Below the pieces are notes generated by a model that saw nothing but the letters and a program-made list of their open reading frames with translations, was not told the origin of the DNA and ran no database searches. A stretch of 64,000 nt of DNA from assembly GCF_003688995.1 (NCBI RefSeq), contig NZ_PENI01000001.1, positions 124,001-188,000 of the forward strand, given 5' to 3'. Source of the stretch: Streptomyces shenzhenensis. GTDB lineage: Bacteria; Actinomycetota; Actinomycetes; Streptomycetales; Streptomycetaceae. The position numbers were made by a program, and so were the translations under genes. Shown here one piece after another: positions 27,551-37,100 of this stretch. Positions within the stretch are counted from its first letter, which is position 1; each line of letters begins with the position of its first letter.

Positions 27551-27600
27551 GAAGGTTTCGCCCCCTCAAGGCCGGGGGCCACCGCTTCAGGTGTGGTCGG

Positions 27601-27924
27601 CTACTGCATGAGCGCCATGGCGAGCGCACGGCGGGCACGCCTGGAGGCACGCTCGGCCCGGCGCTGCATCCGACGGGCGGCCGCCAGGCGTACGGCCTGA
27701 CGATCCCGTTCGGCCTCTTGCAGCCGGTCGTGCATATGCGCACGCGCCAGGGCTTCTGGGATGAGTTGCATCTCGCGGGTCCTGTTCTGACGCGAGTCGA
27801 TCGCGCCGGTGCTGGTGAAGTCTGGGGTCGCGGAGCCTGCGGGCTCGCTGGTGGACGGCTTCATCGGGGCCTGCTTCTTGGGATCGTGCGTGAGGGGACG
27901 GTCGATGGTTCCTGGGATGTTCAT
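27601..27924 (-). CDS. Arg/Ala-rich protein translationally coupled to wblC
   Basis: A 107-residue protein whose ATG overlaps the wblC stop (ATGA), so it is translated with WblC. The first half is polar and disordered-looking. The second half is a predicted basic helix rich in Ala and Arg (ARAHMHDRLQEAERDRQAV, then RRMQRRAERASRRARR). It might bind nucleic acid or the ribosome, but no family is recognised. The close coupling to an antibiotic-stress regulator is its most informative property. Confidence 0.7.
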   Translation of the reverse strand: MNIPGTIDRPLTHDPKKQAPMKPSTSEPAGSATPDFTSTGAIDSRQNRTREMQLIPEALARAHMHDRLQEAERDRQAVRLAAARRMQRRAERASRRARRALAMALMQ

Positions 27925-28289
27925 GCTGTGACCGGGTTCTTGCGCGGGCGGCCACGCGGCCGCTTCCGGGCGACGACAACGCCCTGCACGAACAGCTCGC
28001 CACCCCAGACGCCCCAGGGCTCACGCCGTTCCTTGGCACCGGCGAGGCAGGCCTCGATCAGCGGGCAGGTCCGGCAGAGGGACTTGGCGTACTCGACGTC
28101 CGCCGGCGACTCCGCGAAGAAGACCTCCGGGTCGTAGGAACGGCAGGGGACCGGCACGCCGAGGTTCTCGATGGCGTCGTCGAGCGCGGTGAGCGGGGTG
28201 AGCGGGGTCAAGGTGGAGTCCTCCGTGGGGACGGGCGGGGGGATCGTGTCGGAAGGCGGTACGGACGGGGCGTGCGCTTCGAGTTGCAC
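27921..28289 (-). CDS. wblC: WhiB-family regulator WblC/WhiB7
   Basis: A 122-residue Fe-S transcription factor. Four Cys bind the cluster (C49, C72, C75, C81 in CRSY and LCRTCPLIEAC). The GVWGG turn is at 93-97 and the C-terminal AT-hook RGRPRKN at 112-118 distinguishes WhiB7/WblC from other Wbl proteins. It works with the housekeeping sigma factor at promoters with A/T-rich DNA next to -35 and activates intrinsic resistance to ribosome-targeting antibiotics. Start is GTG 28289. Its own promoter, upstream ORF and attenuator lie at 28406-28947. Confidence 0.93.
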   Translation of the reverse strand: MQLEAHAPSVPPSDTIPPPVPTEDSTLTPLTPLTALDDAIENLGVPVPCRSYDPEVFFAESPADVEYAKSLCRTCPLIEACLAGAKERREPWGVWGGELFVQGVVVARKRPRGRPRKNPVTA

Positions 28290-28405
28290 GGTTCGTCTTC
28301 CTCGTCTGGTCGGTCCGGCCTGTTGACCGGGTGTCGGCTTGGTACCGGGTTCTGTTCTTGTCCCGAGGCCCCTTCGCTCCGTCGTCCCCGTTCGGGGAAA
28401 ACAGA

Positions 28406-28440
28406 AGGGCCGCGGATCCCGGATGGGGTTCCGCGGCCCT
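28406..28440 (-). terminator. Transcription attenuator in the wblC leader
   Basis: An 11-bp stem (AGGGCCGCGGA / TCCGCGGCCCT) with a 13-nt loop is followed on the minus strand by TTCTGTTTTCC. It lies 23 nt after the stop of the upstream ORF and about 117 nt before wblC, and fits an intrinsic terminator that must be bypassed for expression. Confidence 0.75.
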
Positions 28441-28451
28441 GAAGGCGCCGG

Positions 28452-28468
28452 CCTGATCGGCGATCAGG
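28452..28468 (-). promoter_or_regulatory. Palindrome containing the stop codon of the wblC upstream ORF
   Basis: CCTGATCG and CGATCAGG flank one central base, with the ORF's TGA stop inside the arm (28464-28466). A ribosome finishing or stalling here would change folding next to the attenuator. This is a candidate switch; pairing partners were not computed. Confidence 0.5.
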
Positions 28469-28796
28469 CTGGATCACTCCAGGGTTCTGGCCCACGGAAG
28501 GCCCACATCTGGTGGTGCTGCGTCGTCTGCTTCCGGAATCCGGCACCGGCTGCCGCAAAGGCATAGGCCCGCGCCTGCGCCACTACTGCTTCCAGTGCCT
28601 CGGTCGGTCGCTCATTGCGCTCACGCACGGGAAGACCCGCGAGAGACACGGAGGACGCCGGACGCACGGCACGGATGCCGGACAGACCGGTGCCCGGGTT
28701 CGAGGCGCCGAGCATGCACAGGGAGACGGTCGAGCGATCGCGCAGTTTGGCCATGCTCATGGAACCGGCGCTGGTGCTGATGTTGATGCTGATCAC
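28464..28796 (-). CDS. Upstream ORF in the wblC leader (110 codons)
   Basis: GTG 28796 is preceded by GAGAGGAGGCGAG, a very good ribosome site. The 110-residue product starts with repetitive Ile/Asn/Ser/Thr codons and then AGSMSMAKLRDRSTVSLCM, and shows no known domain. It ends inside a palindrome 23 nt before the attenuator. WblC/WhiB7 genes are known to be controlled by translated upstream ORFs, so this ORF most likely senses slowed ribosomes. The length is large for an attenuation ORF, so a stable product cannot be excluded. Confidence 0.65.
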   Translation of the reverse strand: MISINISTSAGSMSMAKLRDRSTVSLCMLGASNPGTGLSGIRAVRPASSVSLAGLPVRERNERPTEALEAVVAQARAYAFAAAGAGFRKQTTQHHQMWAFRGPEPWSDPA

Positions 28797-28907
28797 TGGA
28801 CTCGCCTCCTCTCGGCGTCTCGGGGACTGGGATGAGCCAGTCCGCTCGGATATGCAAGTAGAACACGGAATCACTGCCTCCGAGAAGGCCGCGGTTTCCG
28901 TGCCTAG

Positions 28908-28947
28908 AACCTATGGGGATTGCCGGGGCATGCGCAAACCATTTTTT
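28908..28947 (-). promoter_or_regulatory. Probable autoregulated wblC promoter
   Basis: On the minus strand: an A-tract (GAAAAAAT, 28948-28941), then TTGCGC (28937-28932), 18 bp, then TAGGTT (28913-28908). The A/T tract just upstream of -35 is the known signature of WhiB7-dependent promoters. The predicted start near 28901 gives a leader of about 610 nt. Confidence 0.65.
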
Positions 28948-28960
28948 CGACGAGTTCGCA

Positions 28961-31156
28961 TCAGTCGCGCTCGTCGTCCTGGGCGGTGCTCCGGCCTGCG
29001 CAGATGGCCAGTACGGCGGCCCCGTAGAGCTTGAGCTTGCGGGCCGGGACACCGGGGATCCGGGACAGCTCGGGATAGTCCTCGGGGACGGACTCAGCGA
29101 TCGCCATCAGGGTCTTGTCGGTGAACACGCAGAAGTCCGGTTGGCCCGAACGCAACGCCTGCTCCGCACGCCACTCACGCAGCCGCTCATAGATTCCCTC
29201 GTCCATGTCGGAAGGGCAGCCGTCACAGCGCATCAGCTTCATCTCACCGGCGTCGGTGAGCGTACGGCCGCAGACCCGGCACCGGGCCGGGGTGCGCTGG
29301 GTACGCCGGGGCACGGCGGTGCCGCCCGTCGCCCGGCCCCGCTCGATGCCGCCCGCGGCACCGCCCGCCGAACGCCCGACCGTGCCCGTGGAACCGGGGC
29401 GCAGGCCGTCGAGGAAGCGGCTGGGCCGGCGGCTCGGGCGACCGCCCGGGGACCGGGCGAGGGACCAGGAGACATACAGCCGCTCCCGGGCGCGGGTCAC
29501 TCCCACATAGAGGAGCCGGCGTTCCTCCTCGACCTGCTCGTCGGTCTTCGCGTAGCTGATCGGCATCATGCCCTCGGCGACGCCGACCAGGAAGACGACG
29601 TCCCACTCCAGGCCCTTGGCCGAATGCAGCGAGGCGAGGGTGACGCCCTGCACGGTGGGGGCGTGCTGGGCGTTCGCCCGTTCGTCGAGTTCCGCCACGA
29701 AGTCGCCCAGGGTGGCGCCCGCTCTGGCCGCCGCGAAGTCCTGCGCCAGGCTGACCAGGGCCGCCAGTGATTCCCAGCGCTCCCGGACCGCCCCCGAGCC
29801 GGCCGGGGGCTCGGTGGTCCAGCCCTCCCCCGACAGGACCGCGCGCACCTGGGAGGGCAGGTCCACGACGTCGTCCAGCAGCGCGTCGTTGCCGCCGAAG
29901 CGGGCCGCGCCGCGCAGGGCGATGCCCGCCTTGCGCACCTCGGGCCGGTCGAAGAACCGCTCGGCGCCGCGCAGTTGGTAGGGCACCCCGGCGTCGGCGA
30001 GGGCCTGCTCGTAGGTCTCGGACTGTGCGTTCGTGCGGAACAGGACCGCGATCTCGGCGGCGGGGACACTGGCGTCGATGAGTTCGCGGATGCGGCGGGC
30101 GGCGCCCTCGGCCTCGGCGGGCTCGTCCACGTACTCGGTGTAGCCCGGCTCGGGGCCCGCGGCTCGCTGCGAGACCAGCTCCAGCCGGTGGTCGGCGGCC
30201 CGCCCGTGGGCCTGGGCGAGCAGCCCGTTGGCGAGGCGGACGACCTGGGGGGTGGAGCGGTAGTCGCGGACCAGCTTGACGACGGTGGCACCGGGGTGGC
30301 GGATGCGGAAGTCGAGAAGGTGATCGGGGGTCGCACCGGTGAAGGAGTAGATCGTCTGGCTGGCGTCGCCGACGACGCACAGGCTCTCCCGGTTGCCCAG
30401 CCACAGCTCCAGCAGCCGCTGCTGGAGGGGGCTGACGTCCTGGTACTCGTCGACGACGAAGTGCTGGTACTGGGCGCGGACCTGCTCGGCGATGTCGTGC
30501 CGGTCCTGCAGGATCGCGACCGTCAGCAGCAGGACGTCCTCGAAGTCGATGACGGAGCGGCTGCGCTTGAGGTCCTCGTACACCGAGTAGAGCTGGGCGA
30601 TCTCGGCCACGTCGCGAGGGGTTTCCCGGCCGGCCTTCGCGGCGGCGAGTGGATAGTCGGCGGGCACGGTCTGGGTGACCTTGGACCACTCGATCTCTGC
30701 GGTGACGTCACGCAGCTCACCACGGTCGAGACGGATGCGGCAGGCGGCGGCCGCGTCCGCGACGAGCTGGATCTTGCGGTCGATGAGCCGGGGCATGCCG
30801 CCGCCGACCGCCTTCGGCCAGAAGTACTGGAGCTGGCGGAGCGCGGCGGAGTGGAAGGTGCGGGCCTGGACCCCCTGGGCGCCGAGCTGGCGCAGCCGGC
30901 CGCGCATCTCGCCGGCGGCACGGTTGGTGAAGGTGACGGCGAGCACGCTGGAAGGCTGGAGGATGCCCGCCCGCACGCCGTAGGCGATGCGATGGGTGAT
31001 CGCCCGCGTCTTGCCCGTGCCGGCCCCGGCCAGCACGCACACCGGGCCGTGCAGGGCGGTGGCCACCTCGCGCTGCTCGGGGTCGAGCCCTTCGAGCACC
31101 GCGTCGGCCGAGTCCGGTACCTGCGGGAAGAGGGTGGAATGCGTTGCTGCTGTCAC
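28961..31156 (-). CDS. uvrD2: UvrD2-type superfamily 1 DNA helicase with HRDC domain
   Basis: A 731-residue 3'-5' helicase. Walker A is GAGTGKTRAI (about residue 44), motif II DEYQDVSPLQ and motif IV/V blocks YRSTPQVVRLANG and ASLHSAKGLEWD. A four-Cys module (CRVCGRTL and CDGC, about 628-652) and a C-terminal HRDC domain (about 655-731) match actinobacterial UvrD2, where the Cys module is needed for unwinding. GTG 31156 is the start. It lies directly upstream of wblC, as in mycobacteria. Confidence 0.92.
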   Translation of the reverse strand: MTAATHSTLFPQVPDSADAVLEGLDPEQREVATALHGPVCVLAGAGTGKTRAITHRIAYGVRAGILQPSSVLAVTFTNRAAGEMRGRLRQLGAQGVQARTFHSAALRQLQYFWPKAVGGGMPRLIDRKIQLVADAAAACRIRLDRGELRDVTAEIEWSKVTQTVPADYPLAAAKAGRETPRDVAEIAQLYSVYEDLKRSRSVIDFEDVLLLTVAILQDRHDIAEQVRAQYQHFVVDEYQDVSPLQQRLLELWLGNRESLCVVGDASQTIYSFTGATPDHLLDFRIRHPGATVVKLVRDYRSTPQVVRLANGLLAQAHGRAADHRLELVSQRAAGPEPGYTEYVDEPAEAEGAARRIRELIDASVPAAEIAVLFRTNAQSETYEQALADAGVPYQLRGAERFFDRPEVRKAGIALRGAARFGGNDALLDDVVDLPSQVRAVLSGEGWTTEPPAGSGAVRERWESLAALVSLAQDFAAARAGATLGDFVAELDERANAQHAPTVQGVTLASLHSAKGLEWDVVFLVGVAEGMMPISYAKTDEQVEEERRLLYVGVTRARERLYVSWSLARSPGGRPSRRPSRFLDGLRPGSTGTVGRSAGGAAGGIERGRATGGTAVPRRTQRTPARCRVCGRTLTDAGEMKLMRCDGCPSDMDEGIYERLREWRAEQALRSGQPDFCVFTDKTLMAIAESVPEDYPELSRIPGVPARKLKLYGAAVLAICAGRSTAQDDERD

Positions 31157-31338
31157 ACGGCCATGCTGCCAGGTCGCCCGGGACGGCTGTGGCGGTTGTC
31201 CACAGGGAGACCCGTGCAGTCGTACTGATACGGCAGGCGTCGCGCCCGGCCCCTATACCCCCGGCGGGAATGGCGGGCCCGGTGGCGTACGTTCCCACAG
31301 GACGACCTTCCCCGAGCTACCAGAGGAGCGCGAGCGAG

Positions 31339-31581
31339 ATGCAGGGCACTGTGACGATGTACAGCACGACGTGGTGCGGATACTGCCGCCGGCTGAAGAG
31401 CCAGATGGAGCGGGAAGGCATCGCGTACACCGAGATCAACATCGAGCAGGACCCCGAGTCGGCCGCGTTCGTGGAAAAGGCGAACGACGGCAACCAGACC
31501 GTTCCGACCGTGCTCTTCGCCGACGGTTCGACGCTGACGAACCCGTCGCTGGCACAGGTGAAGCAGAAGATCGGCGCCTGA
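31339..31581 (+). CDS. mrx1: Mycoredoxin (mycothiol-dependent glutaredoxin-like protein)
   Basis: An 80-residue thioredoxin-fold protein. The active site is WCGYC (Cys13 and Cys16) and the cis-Pro loop is QTVPTVLF. Length, CGYC and location next to uvrD2 and nudC match Mrx1, which reduces mycothiol mixed disulfides on proteins. ATG 31339 has GAGGAGCG upstream. It is divergent from uvrD2 and is followed by a strong terminator, so it is probably monocistronic. Confidence 0.9.
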   Translation: MQGTVTMYSTTWCGYCRRLKSQMEREGIAYTEINIEQDPESAAFVEKANDGNQTVPTVLFADGSTLTNPSLAQVKQKIGA

Positions 31582-31595
31582 GCGAACACGCGCGC

Positions 31596-31632
31596 AAGGG
31601 GTGGCGGTCCCGGTCCGGGACCGCCACCCCTT
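31596..31632. terminator. Bidirectional terminator between mrx1 and nudC
   Basis: A perfect 16-bp stem (AAGGGGTGGCGGTCCC with its complement 31617-31632) and 5-nt loop separate the convergent mrx1 and nudC genes. Confidence 0.8.
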
Positions 31633-31659
31633 CGCCGTCTTCGGCCTCCGCCCCGGTCC

Positions 31660-32604
31660 TCAGACGAAGCTGCGGGTCGGCAGCGGCTTGCCGTACCAGA
31701 GTTCGATGAGGCGGGCGGCGATGGAGATGCCGTACGGCGGCTGCACCTCGCCGGACTCGAACGCGGCCCGCAGCTCTTCGCGGGAGAACCAGCGGGCCTC
31801 GTGGATCTCGTCGCCGTCGACCTCGATGTCGGTCGTGGTGGCCTGGGCCATGAAGCCCAGCATGAGGCTGGACGGGAACGGCCAGGGCTGGCTGGCGACG
31901 TACTCGACCCGGCCGACGGTGACGCCGGCCTCCTCGAAGACCTCGCGGCGCACCGACTGCTCGATGGACTCACCGGGTTCGACGAAGCCGGCGAGCGTCG
32001 AGAAGCGGCCCTCGGGCCAGTGGACCTGGCGGCCGAGCAGGATGCGGTCCTCGTCATCGGTGACCGCCATGATCACGGCGGGGTCGGTGCGCGGGTAGTG
32101 CTCGGCGCCGCAGGCAGGGCAGCGGCGGATGTGTCCGGCGGCGGCGATGGCCGTGCGCTCGCCGCAGCGGGAGCAGAAACGGTGGGTGCGCTGCCAGTTC
32201 TCCAGGCCGACCGCGTGCACCATCAGACCGGCATCGCGGGGTGACAGCAGCAGTCCGGCCTCCCGCAGCCCGGCCGGGCGGGCGGACTGGTCGATGCGGC
32301 CGGGCAGGGAGTCCTTCTGGAGGGCGAAGTAGCTGACGCCGTCGTCGTCGGTGCCCAGGAAGTAGCGGTGCGCCTCGGTGAGGGGGGCCTCGAAGGACGG
32401 GGTCATGACGAGTTCGGTACGGCCGTCCGCCGTCTCGTCGATGAGGACCTGGCCGCCGGAGACCACGAAGCAGCGGGTCGTGGGGTGGCTCCACGCCGCC
32501 GCGAGCCAGGCCTCGTCGAGCCGGTGGTGGGCGGCGCGGTCGATGCCGCTGGGGGCGGTGAGCGAGATGGGTCGGTCGGCGGTCTGGTCGGTCCAGGTGG
32601 TCAC
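31660..32604 (-). CDS. nudC: NAD(+) diphosphatase / deNADding enzyme NudC
   Basis: A 314-residue NUDIX protein. A four-Cys zinc site (CSRCGE and CPACG, about 142-162) precedes the NUDIX box (GFVEPGESIEQSVRREVFEEAGV, about 200-222). The NudC-specific array SQPWPFPSSLMLGF follows. It hydrolyses NAD(H) and can remove NAD caps from RNA. GTG 32604 (VTTWTDQT) is chosen; the open frame extends to 33039 but reads through a gap without family similarity. Confidence 0.9.
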   Translation of the reverse strand: MTTWTDQTADRPISLTAPSGIDRAAHHRLDEAWLAAAWSHPTTRCFVVSGGQVLIDETADGRTELVMTPSFEAPLTEAHRYFLGTDDDGVSYFALQKDSLPGRIDQSARPAGLREAGLLLSPRDAGLMVHAVGLENWQRTHRFCSRCGERTAIAAAGHIRRCPACGAEHYPRTDPAVIMAVTDDEDRILLGRQVHWPEGRFSTLAGFVEPGESIEQSVRREVFEEAGVTVGRVEYVASQPWPFPSSLMLGFMAQATTTDIEVDGDEIHEARWFSREELRAAFESGEVQPPYGISIAARLIELWYGKPLPTRSFV

Positions 32605-32756
32605 AGGTGCTTCCAACTCCCCCGGTGGAACGGTCGGGTTCGGCGGGCGGTCAGCGGGATATGGGGCGGGAGGGAACCGGGTCGGGCGGGTGCGGGGCGG
32701 GCAGGACGGTCCTTCCAGTGTGCCGCGCGGGCGGTGCGGCCCCGCGCGACGCCGGA

Positions 32757-34160
32757 TCAGGGCGCATGGCGCCAGTTCTGCGCGAGGTCGCCCCACAGGT
32801 GGGCACTGGTCTCGACGCCCTTGAGCAGCAGGTCCAGCTCGACCTTCTCGTTCGGGGCGTGCCAGCCGTCGGAGGGGACGGAGATGCCCAGGAACAGGAC
32901 GGGGGCGCCGAGGACCTCCTGGAGGTCGGCGGCCGGTCCGGAACCGCCCTCGCGCGTGAAGCGGACGGGTTGGTCGAAGGCGCGGCCCATGGCGCGGACG
33001 ACGGACTGCAGGGCGGGGTGGTCCAGCGGGGTCAGGCACGGGCGCGTGGCGGCGCCGAAGTCGATCTCGCAGCGGATCCCGGCGGGCACCTGGTCGGCGG
33101 CCCAGGCGCGGACCGCCTTCTCGATGTGGCCGGGGTCCTGGCCCGCGACCATCCGGAAGGAGAGTTTCACCAGCGCCGAGGCCGGGATGATCGTCTTGCT
33201 GCCGGGGCCCTGGTAGCCGCCGCCGATCCCGTTGACCTCGGCGGTGGGGCGGGCCCAGATGCGTTCCAGGGTGGTGTGTCCGGCCTCACCGTGGGCGGCG
33301 TGGGACTTGGCGGTGTGCAGCCACTGTCCCTCGTCGAACGGCAGCTCGGCGAAGAGTTCGCGCTCGCGGTCGGTGAGTTCGACGATGCCGTCGTAGAAGC
33401 CGGGGATCGCCACGCGCGCGTGCTCGTCGTGCAGGGCGGCGACCAGGCGGGCGACGGCGGTGGCCGGGTTGGGCACGGCGCCGCCGAACGAGCCGGAGTG
33501 GATGTCCTGGTCGGGGCCGTACAGGCGGATCTCGCACTCGGCGAGGCCACGCATGCCGGTGCACACGGTGGGGGTGTCCGCGGACCACATGCCGGTGTCG
33601 GAGACGACCACGGCGTCGGCGGCGAGCCGTCCGGCGTGCTTCTCGACGAGGGCCCGGAAGTGCGGGGAACCGGACTCCTCCTCGCCCTCGATGAGCAGCT
33701 TGAGGTGGACGGCGGGGGCGGTGCGGCCGGTGGCGGCGAGGTGGGCGCGGACGCCGAGTGTGTGGAAGAACACCTGGCCCTTGTCGTCGGCGGCCCCGCG
33801 CGCGTAGAGGCGGCCGTCCCGGACGACGGGCTCGAAGGGGTCGCTGTCCCAGCCGTCCTCGCGGGCGGCGGGCTGAACGTCATGGTGGCCGTAGACGAGG
33901 ACCGTGGGTGCCTCGGAGTCGTCGGCGGGCCACTCGGCGAAGACGGCCGGGGCGCCCGGGGTCGCCCAGACCTCGGTGGTCGGGAAGCCGGTCTCCGCCA
34001 GTTTGGCGGCGAGCCAGTCGGCGCTGCGTCGTACGTCGGGCGCGTGCTCGGGCTGGGCCGACACGGAGGGGATGCGCAGCCATTCGGCGAGGTCGTCGAG
34101 GAAGGCGGCGCGGTGCTGCTCGATGTACGCGTGGACGTCGCTGTCCGGGGTCTGGCTCAT
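32757..34160 (-). CDS. M20 family metallodipeptidase
   Basis: A 467-residue di-zinc peptidase. Metal ligands and catalytic residues are visible in order: YGHHDVQPA (about 89), GAADDKGQ (about 122), the Glu pair EGEEESGS (about 157), DTGMW (about 188) and a C-terminal WHAPNEK His. A dimerisation domain sits between. The subfamily acts on dipeptides or acyl-peptides; no specific substrate is evident. ATG 34160 (MSQTPDSD) starts 10 nt after the adnB stop, so it could be the last gene of an adnA-adnB operon. Confidence 0.88.
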   Translation of the reverse strand: MSQTPDSDVHAYIEQHRAAFLDDLAEWLRIPSVSAQPEHAPDVRRSADWLAAKLAETGFPTTEVWATPGAPAVFAEWPADDSEAPTVLVYGHHDVQPAAREDGWDSDPFEPVVRDGRLYARGAADDKGQVFFHTLGVRAHLAATGRTAPAVHLKLLIEGEEESGSPHFRALVEKHAGRLAADAVVVSDTGMWSADTPTVCTGMRGLAECEIRLYGPDQDIHSGSFGGAVPNPATAVARLVAALHDEHARVAIPGFYDGIVELTDRERELFAELPFDEGQWLHTAKSHAAHGEAGHTTLERIWARPTAEVNGIGGGYQGPGSKTIIPASALVKLSFRMVAGQDPGHIEKAVRAWAADQVPAGIRCEIDFGAATRPCLTPLDHPALQSVVRAMGRAFDQPVRFTREGGSGPAADLQEVLGAPVLFLGISVPSDGWHAPNEKVELDLLLKGVETSAHLWGDLAQNWRHAP

Positions 34161-34170
34161 GACATCGAGC

Positions 34171-37100
34171 CTATCGGCCCGGACCGGCATCCTGAGCGGG
34201 CGGTTCGTCACACCGGGGCTCCCCGGTGAGCAGTGTTTCGAGCTCCGCCCGGTCGGGCAGACCGTCCGGTCGTACGACCTCGCCGCTGCGTACGTACAGG
34301 AAGGCGGCGGTGACGGATTCGGGTGGTACGCCCTGCTGCTCGGCCCAGGCGAGCCGGTAGACCGCGAGCTGGAGCGGATCGGCGGTGCGCCCGCGGCCGG
34401 TCTTCCAGTCGACGATCTCGTATGTCGCCGTGGTGCCGTCGCCGTGCTTGTAGACGGCGTCGATCCGGCCGCGCACGAGGCGGCCGGCGAGGGCGAGCTG
34501 GACGGGGACCTCGACGCGGTAGGGCGTGCGGTGTGCGTACCCGGTGCGTTCGAAGGCCTCCTTGAGGGCTTCGAGGTCGCGTTCGTCGGCGATCTCGGCC
34601 TCGGTGCCGGGCAGTTCCTCCGGTTCCAGCATGGGCAGCGTCAACTCTTCGTAGCGCGCTTCTACCCAGGCGTGGAACCGGGTGCCTCGACGTGCGGCCG
34701 GTTGCGGAGGGCGCGGCATGGGGCGTGCGAGTTCCTGTGCGAGCCCGTCGGGGTCGGCGGCGAGGCGGAGCAGCTGGGTCGCGGTCAGCGTGGCCGGCAG
34801 GGGGACGTCCGTCACGGTCTCCCGTGCACGCAGCAGTTCTCCGGTGAGCGCGTCCAGGTCGCGGTCCCAGGAGGCGATGGTGCGGGCCTCCTCGGGGGTG
34901 AGGGGGGTGGGCCCGGGCTCCGTGGGGTGGGGTTGCGCGGGCTCCGGCGGGGCGGGTGCGCCGGCCTGGTGCGGGACCGTCGGACGGTCGGTGGCCCAGG
35001 AATCCCAGTCGGCCGGGTCTTCCGCGAACGGGGGCTCGTCCTCGTCGGGAGCGAACGGGCTCTCGTCGTCATAGGGGGTGTGGGGGGGCTGGGCGTCGAG
35101 GGGTGCGTCGTCGTCGGGTGGCGGGGGCCAGTCCGGGTCGTCGTGGGGGTCCGGGGCGTGGACGGCCGCCGGGTGGCCGGCCGTGTGGGAGGGGAGGCCC
35201 TCCAGGTGGGCGAGGACCGTCTCGGCGGCGGCCCGGCGGCGGGCCAGGGCGTCGGCGTCCAGGGGCAGCGGCCAGGCCCGGTCGGCGGTCGCCTCGCGCA
35301 GGGCCGGGTTCTCCTCGTCCTCCCCGGGTTCGTCCGCCCACGCCTCGATCTCGCCGTGCCCGGCGGCGCAGTGGTCGTGCAGCGCCCACAGGAAGTCGGA
35401 GGGGCCGCGGGGCTTCTTCTGGGCGGGGCCCCACCAGTGGCCGGAGCCGAGGAGCAGGGAGCGAGGGCGGGTGAAGGTGACGTAGCCGAGGCGGAGTTCC
35501 TCGGTGTGCTGATGGTCCTTCATGGCCTCGTGGAAGGCCTTCATGCCGCGTGAGTCCCAGGAGACGATGTCGGGCAGGGTGTCGGCGTCGCCGCGCAGCC
35601 CGTGCGGCAGCACCTTGGCCTGCGAGGTCCACTTCTCCCGGCCCTGGGTGCTGGGGAAGGTCCCGGTGACCAGGCCGGGGACGGCGACGACGTCCCATTC
35701 CAGGCCCTTGGACTTGTGCGCGGTGAGCACCTTGACGGTGTTCTCGCCGCCGGGGAGGGCGTTGTCGAGGCCCTTCTCGTACTGGGCGGCGGTGCGCAGG
35801 AAGCCCAGGAAGGCGAGCAGTGTGGCCTCGCTCTCGTTGGCGGCGAAGGAGGCGGCGACGTCCAGGAAGTTCGACAGGGTCTCGCGGCGACGGGCCGCCA
35901 GGGCGTGCGGGGACGCGGACAGTTCCACTTCGAGGCCGGTGACGGCGAGGACGCGGTGCAGGACGTCCATCAGCGGGTCGGACAGGGAGCGCCGCAGGTC
36001 CCGCAGTTCGGCGGCGAGGCGGGCGAAGCGCACGCGCGCGTCCGTGGAGAACGGCAGCCCGTCGTCGGCGCCGTCCGCGTCCAGGGGGGACTCCAGGAAT
36101 GTGTCGAGGGCGTCCGCGAGCGATATCACCTCGGACGGGTCGACCCCCTCGACGGCCTCGGCGAGCCTGCGGTCGGGGTCGTCGTCGGCACCCACGCGCG
36201 TGTGGGACACGAGGAAGCGGGCGCGGCGCCCCAGCAGGGCGAGGTCGCGGGCGCCGATGCGCCAGCGGGGGCCGGTCAGCAGGCGGACCAGGGAGGCGTT
36301 GGCCCCGGGGTCCTGGAGGACTTCGCAGACGGCGACGAGATCGGCGACCTCGGGCAGGTGCAGCAGCCCGGACAGGCCGACCACCTCGACGGGGATGTCA
36401 CGGGCGACGAGCGCGCCCTGGATCTCCGCGAAGTCGGTCGCCGTACGGCACAGCACGGCGATCTCGCCGGGTGCCTTCCCGGTGTGCACGAGGTGGGCGA
36501 CGGAGTCGGCGATCCAGGCGATCTCCTCGGCGTGGGTGCGCAGCAGGGCGCAGCGGACCGTGCCGTCGTGCTCGGCTCCGGGAGCCGGGCGCAGGGCCTC
36601 CACGCCCGCGTGCATCGCGCGCAGCGGCTCGGCGAGGCCGTTGGCGAGGTCGAGGAGACGGCCGCCGCTGCGGCGGTTCTCGCTGAGCGCCTGCCGGGTG
36701 GCCGGGCGGCCGTCGGCGTGGGCGAAGTGCTCGGGGAAGTCGTCGAGGTTGGCGACGGAGGCGCCGCGCCAGCCGTAGATCGCCTGGCAGGGGTCGCCGA
36801 CGGCGGTCACGGGGTGACCGGTGCCGCCGCCGAACAGGCCGGCCAGGAGTACGCGCTGGGCGACCGAGGTGTCCTGGTACTCGTCGAGGAGCACCACGCG
36901 GAACTCCTCGCGCAGCACGCGGCCGACGTCGGGGATCTCGGCGAGGGCGGCGGACAGGGCGATCTGGTCGCCGAAGTCGAGCAGATCGCGGTCGCGCTTC
37001 GCGGCCCGGTAGCGCAGCACCAGGCCGCCGAGTTCGCGGCGTGCCACGGCTGTCTCGGGGACCTTGCGCAGCTCGGCGTTGGTGAGTCTGGCGCCCTCCA

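Noticed and set aside
31660..33039. Longer NudC start at 33039
   Set aside because: Residues before GTG 32604 are Arg/Pro-rich and overlap the 3' part of the peptidase gene; they do not resemble NudC.
34161..34211. Longer start of the M20 peptidase at 34211
   Set aside because: It would overlap the adnB 3' end with unrelated residues; ATG 34160 gives the expected N-terminus.
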